Below, piece by piece: positions 21,972 through 24,393 of a DNA stretch of 24,393 nucleotides (position 1 is the stretch's first letter; the number at the start of each line of letters is the position of its first letter). Below the pieces are notes generated by a model, which was given only the letters and a program-made list of their open reading frames with translations, was not told the DNA's origin and ran no database searches. The DNA is taken from assembly GCA_964531735.1 (NCBI GenBank), contig CAZHGD010000117.1, forward strand, positions 1 through 24,393. The letters are read 5' to 3'. The translations under genes and the position numbers were made by a program. The stretch comes from CAZHGD01 sp964531735. GTDB taxonomy: Bacteria; Armatimonadota; UBA10988.

Positions 21972-24203
21972 ATGGACCAGACGGTCACCCGTGAGCGCGT
22001 CTTGGACGGCGTCGACATCTGCGTGGTCGGTGGCGGACTGGCCGGCGTCTGCGCGGCGCTGGCCGCCGCCCGCCTCGGGGTGGCCACGGCGTTGGTGACC
22101 GACCGGCCGGTGCTCGGCGGCAACTCGTCGAGCGAGTTGCGCATTCCGCCGGCCGGCACCGGCTACTACAACCCCTGGGCCACCGAGACCGGCATCATCC
22201 ACGAACTGATCACCGAGGACCGCGCGCGCAACCACGACCCAGTGCAGTATGGCCATGCCAACGGCGTCTGGGACTTCGTCCTCTACGACGCCTGCCGGCG
22301 CGAGCCGCACCTGACGCTGTTGCTCAACACGCTGGTCGACCAGGTGCACCTGGCCGACGGTCAGACCATCACCGCCGTGTCGGGACCGCAGTCGGGCAGC
22401 GGCACCCGTTGGCGAGTGCCGGCGCGCAGCTTCATCGATGCCTCGGGCGACGGGGTGGTCGGCGTGGGCGCCGGCGTGCCGTGGCGGCGCGGCGCCGAAG
22501 CGCGGAGCGAGTATGGCGAGTCGTTCGCGCCGGAGTCGCCCGACGATTTCCAGATGGGCTCGACGCTGACCTTCCGCGCCCGCGACCTCGGCGTTGACGC
22601 GCCGTACACGCCACCCGACTGGGCCCACGTCTACGACTACCCCGACGGCATCCCGCACCGCTCGACCAGCAGCTTCGCCGGTGGCTACTGGTGGATCGAG
22701 ATCGGCTGGCCGCTGGACACCCTCTTCGACAACGACGCCATTCGCGACGAGCTGCTGCGGCACGTCTACGGTATCTGGGACCACATCAAGAACCGCGGGC
22801 GCGAGCGCGAGCGGGCACGCACCTGGGTGCTCGACTGGGTCGGCGTGTTGCCCGCCCGCCGCGAGAGCCGGCGCTTCGTCGGCGCGCACGTGCTGACCGA
22901 GGCCGAGGTCACCGGCCGCGTCGCCTTCGACGACGTGGTCGCCTACGGCGGCTGGTGCATCGACGACCACACGCGCGGCGGCATCCTGGCCCTCGATCAG
23001 GAGCCGTCGTTCGACGGCGTGCGGATCATCGACTACTTCCAGCGCCCGTACGGCGTGCCGTTGCGGTCGCTGTTCGCCGACGAGGTGACCAATCTGTGGT
23101 TCGCCGGGCGGGTGATGAGCGCCAGCCGCGTGGTCTTCTCGTCGCTGCGAGTGCAGCAGACGCTGGCCGTGATCGGTCAGGCCGCCGGCACCGCCGCGGC
23201 GCTCGGAGTGCGGGATGGGCTGCGCCCGGCGGAACTGGCGGCGCGCCCGGCCGCGATGCAGCAACAACTGCTGCGCGACGACGCCTGGCTGCCCGGCGTG
23301 CGCTCGGACGACCTGGCCGTCGGCGCCGCGGCCACCGCCTCCAGCGTCGCGCCCCTGCTCACCGCGCCGGGCCAGGGCGGGATCCCCCTCGACCGGCGCC
23401 CGGCGGCGCTCTTGCCCACCGGCGGCGAGCGACCGGCGCAGGTCACCGTGTACCTGAGCAACACCGCCGGCCCGAGCGAGGTGCGGCTCAGCGTTCACGC
23501 CGCGCACCACGTCTGGGACCTGGAGGCGCTCGCGGCGCCGCCGCTGGTGACGGCGTCGGTGACGGCGCCGGCGGGCGAGGGCTGGGCCACCATCGACCTG
23601 CCGGACGTGGCCGGCGATCACCGGCTGCTCTGGGTCCGCCTGACCGGTCCGACCACCGTCTCGTGGCGCTATGCCGCCGACGACCCCATCGGCACGGTCT
23701 GCGCCTACGAGCGGCCGGACGGCACGCTGTGGTTCGCGCCCGGCACCTGGTCGCGCTGGCACGCTCTGACCGCGCACTGGCTGCCCGCAGCGCGACCCTA
23801 CACCGCGGACCAGGTGTGCGACGGCCACTCGCGGCCCGGGACCGATGTCAGCGCCTGGGTGTCCGATCCGGCCGCGGCGCTGCCGCAGTGGCTGGAGCTG
23901 GGTTTCACCGCCCGCGGCGGCTGCACGTTCGACACGGTGCAGGTGCTGTTCGACACGCAGCTCAACCGCATCAACTACGTCACGCCCGGCCTGTTCCGTG
24001 CGCCCGAGTGCGTGCGCGACTACACCATCAGCGCGGAAGTCGGCGGGCAGTGGCGCGAACTGGTAGCGGTCACCGGCAACTACCGGCGGCGGCGCGAGCA
24101 CCCGGTGGGCCTGCTGACGGCGACGCGCGTGCGGGTGACGGTGACGGCGACGAACGGCGACGCGGCGGCACGAATCTACGCGGTGCGCTTGTACAAGGGG
24201 TGA
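21972..24203 (+). CDS. FAD-dependent oxidoreductase (PF12831-type) with C-terminal discoidin-like domain, 743 aa
   Basis: The N-terminal Rossmann fold is clear: DICVVGGGLAGVCAA gives G20-x-G22-x-x-G25, D44 ends the second strand, and PVLGGNSSSELR follows, as in FAD_oxidored proteins. Further family-like parts are ETGIIHELITEDRARN, FIDASGDGVVGVGAG, and later NLWFAGRVMSASRVVFSSLRVQQTLAVIGQAAG, the usual second FAD-binding region. Residues about 450-743 are beta-rich and end like an F5/8 type C (discoidin) domain (RDYTISAEVGGQWREL...TRVRVTV). No signal peptide is seen, so it is probably cytoplasmic unless carried by a partner. GAGGG lies 4 bases before the ATG. It is the last gene of the cluster, 12 bases after the lyase. 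Relatives often sit beside carbohydrate genes, which suggests oxidation of a sugar or sugar derivative; this is inference. Confidence 0.85.
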   Translation: MDQTVTRERVLDGVDICVVGGGLAGVCAALAAARLGVATALVTDRPVLGGNSSSELRIPPAGTGYYNPWATETGIIHELITEDRARNHDPVQYGHANGVWDFVLYDACRREPHLTLLLNTLVDQVHLADGQTITAVSGPQSGSGTRWRVPARSFIDASGDGVVGVGAGVPWRRGAEARSEYGESFAPESPDDFQMGSTLTFRARDLGVDAPYTPPDWAHVYDYPDGIPHRSTSSFAGGYWWIEIGWPLDTLFDNDAIRDELLRHVYGIWDHIKNRGRERERARTWVLDWVGVLPARRESRRFVGAHVLTEAEVTGRVAFDDVVAYGGWCIDDHTRGGILALDQEPSFDGVRIIDYFQRPYGVPLRSLFADEVTNLWFAGRVMSASRVVFSSLRVQQTLAVIGQAAGTAAALGVRDGLRPAELAARPAAMQQQLLRDDAWLPGVRSDDLAVGAAATASSVAPLLTAPGQGGIPLDRRPAALLPTGGERPAQVTVYLSNTAGPSEVRLSVHAAHHVWDLEALAAPPLVTASVTAPAGEGWATIDLPDVAGDHRLLWVRLTGPTTVSWRYAADDPIGTVCAYERPDGTLWFAPGTWSRWHALTAHWLPAARPYTADQVCDGHSRPGTDVSAWVSDPAAALPQWLELGFTARGGCTFDTVQVLFDTQLNRINYVTPGLFRAPECVRDYTISAEVGGQWRELVAVTGNYRRRREHPVGLLTATRVRVTVTATNGDAAARIYAVRLYKG

Positions 24204-24215
24204 GGGGGAAGGCCA

Positions 24216-24301
24216 TGCCCAGGGGGGGAGTCGAACCCCCACGTCCGGTTAAAGACACTGGATCCTGAATCCAGCGCGTCTACCAATTCCGCCACCTGGG
24301 C
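24216..24301 (-). tRNA. tRNA-Leu, anticodon CAG
   Basis: Read on the minus strand, 86 bases fold as a class II tRNA. GCCCAGG pairs with CCTGGGC in the acceptor stem, followed by discriminator A. The D arm contains AATTGGTAGACGC. The anticodon stem CTGGA/TCCAG encloses loop TTCAGGA with anticodon CAG (24267-24265). A short variable arm (TGTCTTTAACCGGACG region) is followed by the T arm GGGGG-TTCGACT-CCCCC. The 3' CCA is not encoded, as TGG follows the discriminator, so it must be added enzymatically. Confidence 0.97.
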
Positions 24302-24313
24302 AGGCAGACCCCG

Positions 24314-24342
24314 ATGATAGCAAAGGGGGCCCTTGGCGTCAA
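24314..24342 (-). promoter_or_regulatory. Sigma-70-type promoter of the tRNA-Leu gene
   Basis: On the minus strand TTGACG (24342-24337) and TATCAT (24319-24314) are exactly 17 bases apart, and the -10 ends 12 bases before the tRNA 5' end. This is the best promoter match in the window. Confidence 0.8.
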
Positions 24343-24393
24343 CCGCGAATTCGCCCCAGGTGGGTGCCGGCGCCGGTGTGGGGCCTCAGCGAC

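Noticed and set aside
20619..24242. Very long minus-strand open frame (1207 codons) opposite the lyase and FAD genes
   Set aside because: Its sequence is Arg/Ala/Gly/Val-rich with no recognisable domain, and it lies antisense to two clear enzymes. It is a by-product of G/C third codon positions.

Overview
This window looks like chromosomal DNA of a high-GC, free-living bacterium that degrades polysaccharides, most probably a member of Armatimonadota or a close neighbour (Planctomycetota/Lentisphaerota-like alternatives are less likely). The inference rests on a prepilin-like protein with an N-terminus and H-X9-DG motif typical of Armatimonadota, a DUF6785/DUF6784-type membrane protein, a DUF5060 glycoside hydrolase, a PF12831-type FAD oxidoreductase, and CGG-lipobox lipoproteins carrying PQQ-type propellers or PKD domains. 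Codon third positions are strongly G/C, so the antisense strand is full of long spurious frames. No transposase, phage gene, CRISPR array or integrase was seen.

Layout. (1) 1-2432: the tail of an upstream gene, a very strong hairpin, and a secreted DUF5060/GH-A-clan hydrolase. (2) 2549-4379: a single prepilin-like protein, then a Tat-exported aldo/keto reductase with a two-cluster ferredoxin tail. (3) 4500-8306: a probably leaderless DUF6785-type polytopic membrane protein followed closely by a secreted beta-propeller. (4) 8319-14168, minus strand: four consecutive lipoprotein genes. Three share a homologous N-terminal beta-rich module; two carry eight-bladed PQQ-like propellers; two end in PKD domains; the promoter-proximal one also has an EF-hand/dockerin-like loop. 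The two propeller genes are a recent tandem duplication. (5) 14169-14478: a divergent promoter region holding a double-hairpin GGAGAGGGG-type palindromic element. (6) 14479-24203, plus strand: a glycan-degradation cluster of a 1374-residue multidomain glycosidase, a BNR/sialidase-like protein, a 33-residue small ORF, a heparinase II/III-type lyase and an FAD-dependent oxidoreductase. (7) 24216-24342, minus strand: tRNA-Leu(CAG) with a clear sigma-70-type promoter.

How the parts may work together (inference): the hydrolases, sialidase-like protein and lyase are mostly exported and could dismantle a complex, probably acidic or sulfated glycan. The FAD enzyme and the Tat-exported reductase add redox chemistry of the kind seen near carbohydrate genes in these phyla. 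The DUF6785 protein may be a transporter-like partner. The lipoprotein operon looks like a cell-surface display of beta-propeller and PKD scaffolds. The best candidates for something undescribed are the four-lipoprotein array with its shared module, and the translationally coupled 33-residue ORF ahead of the lyase.
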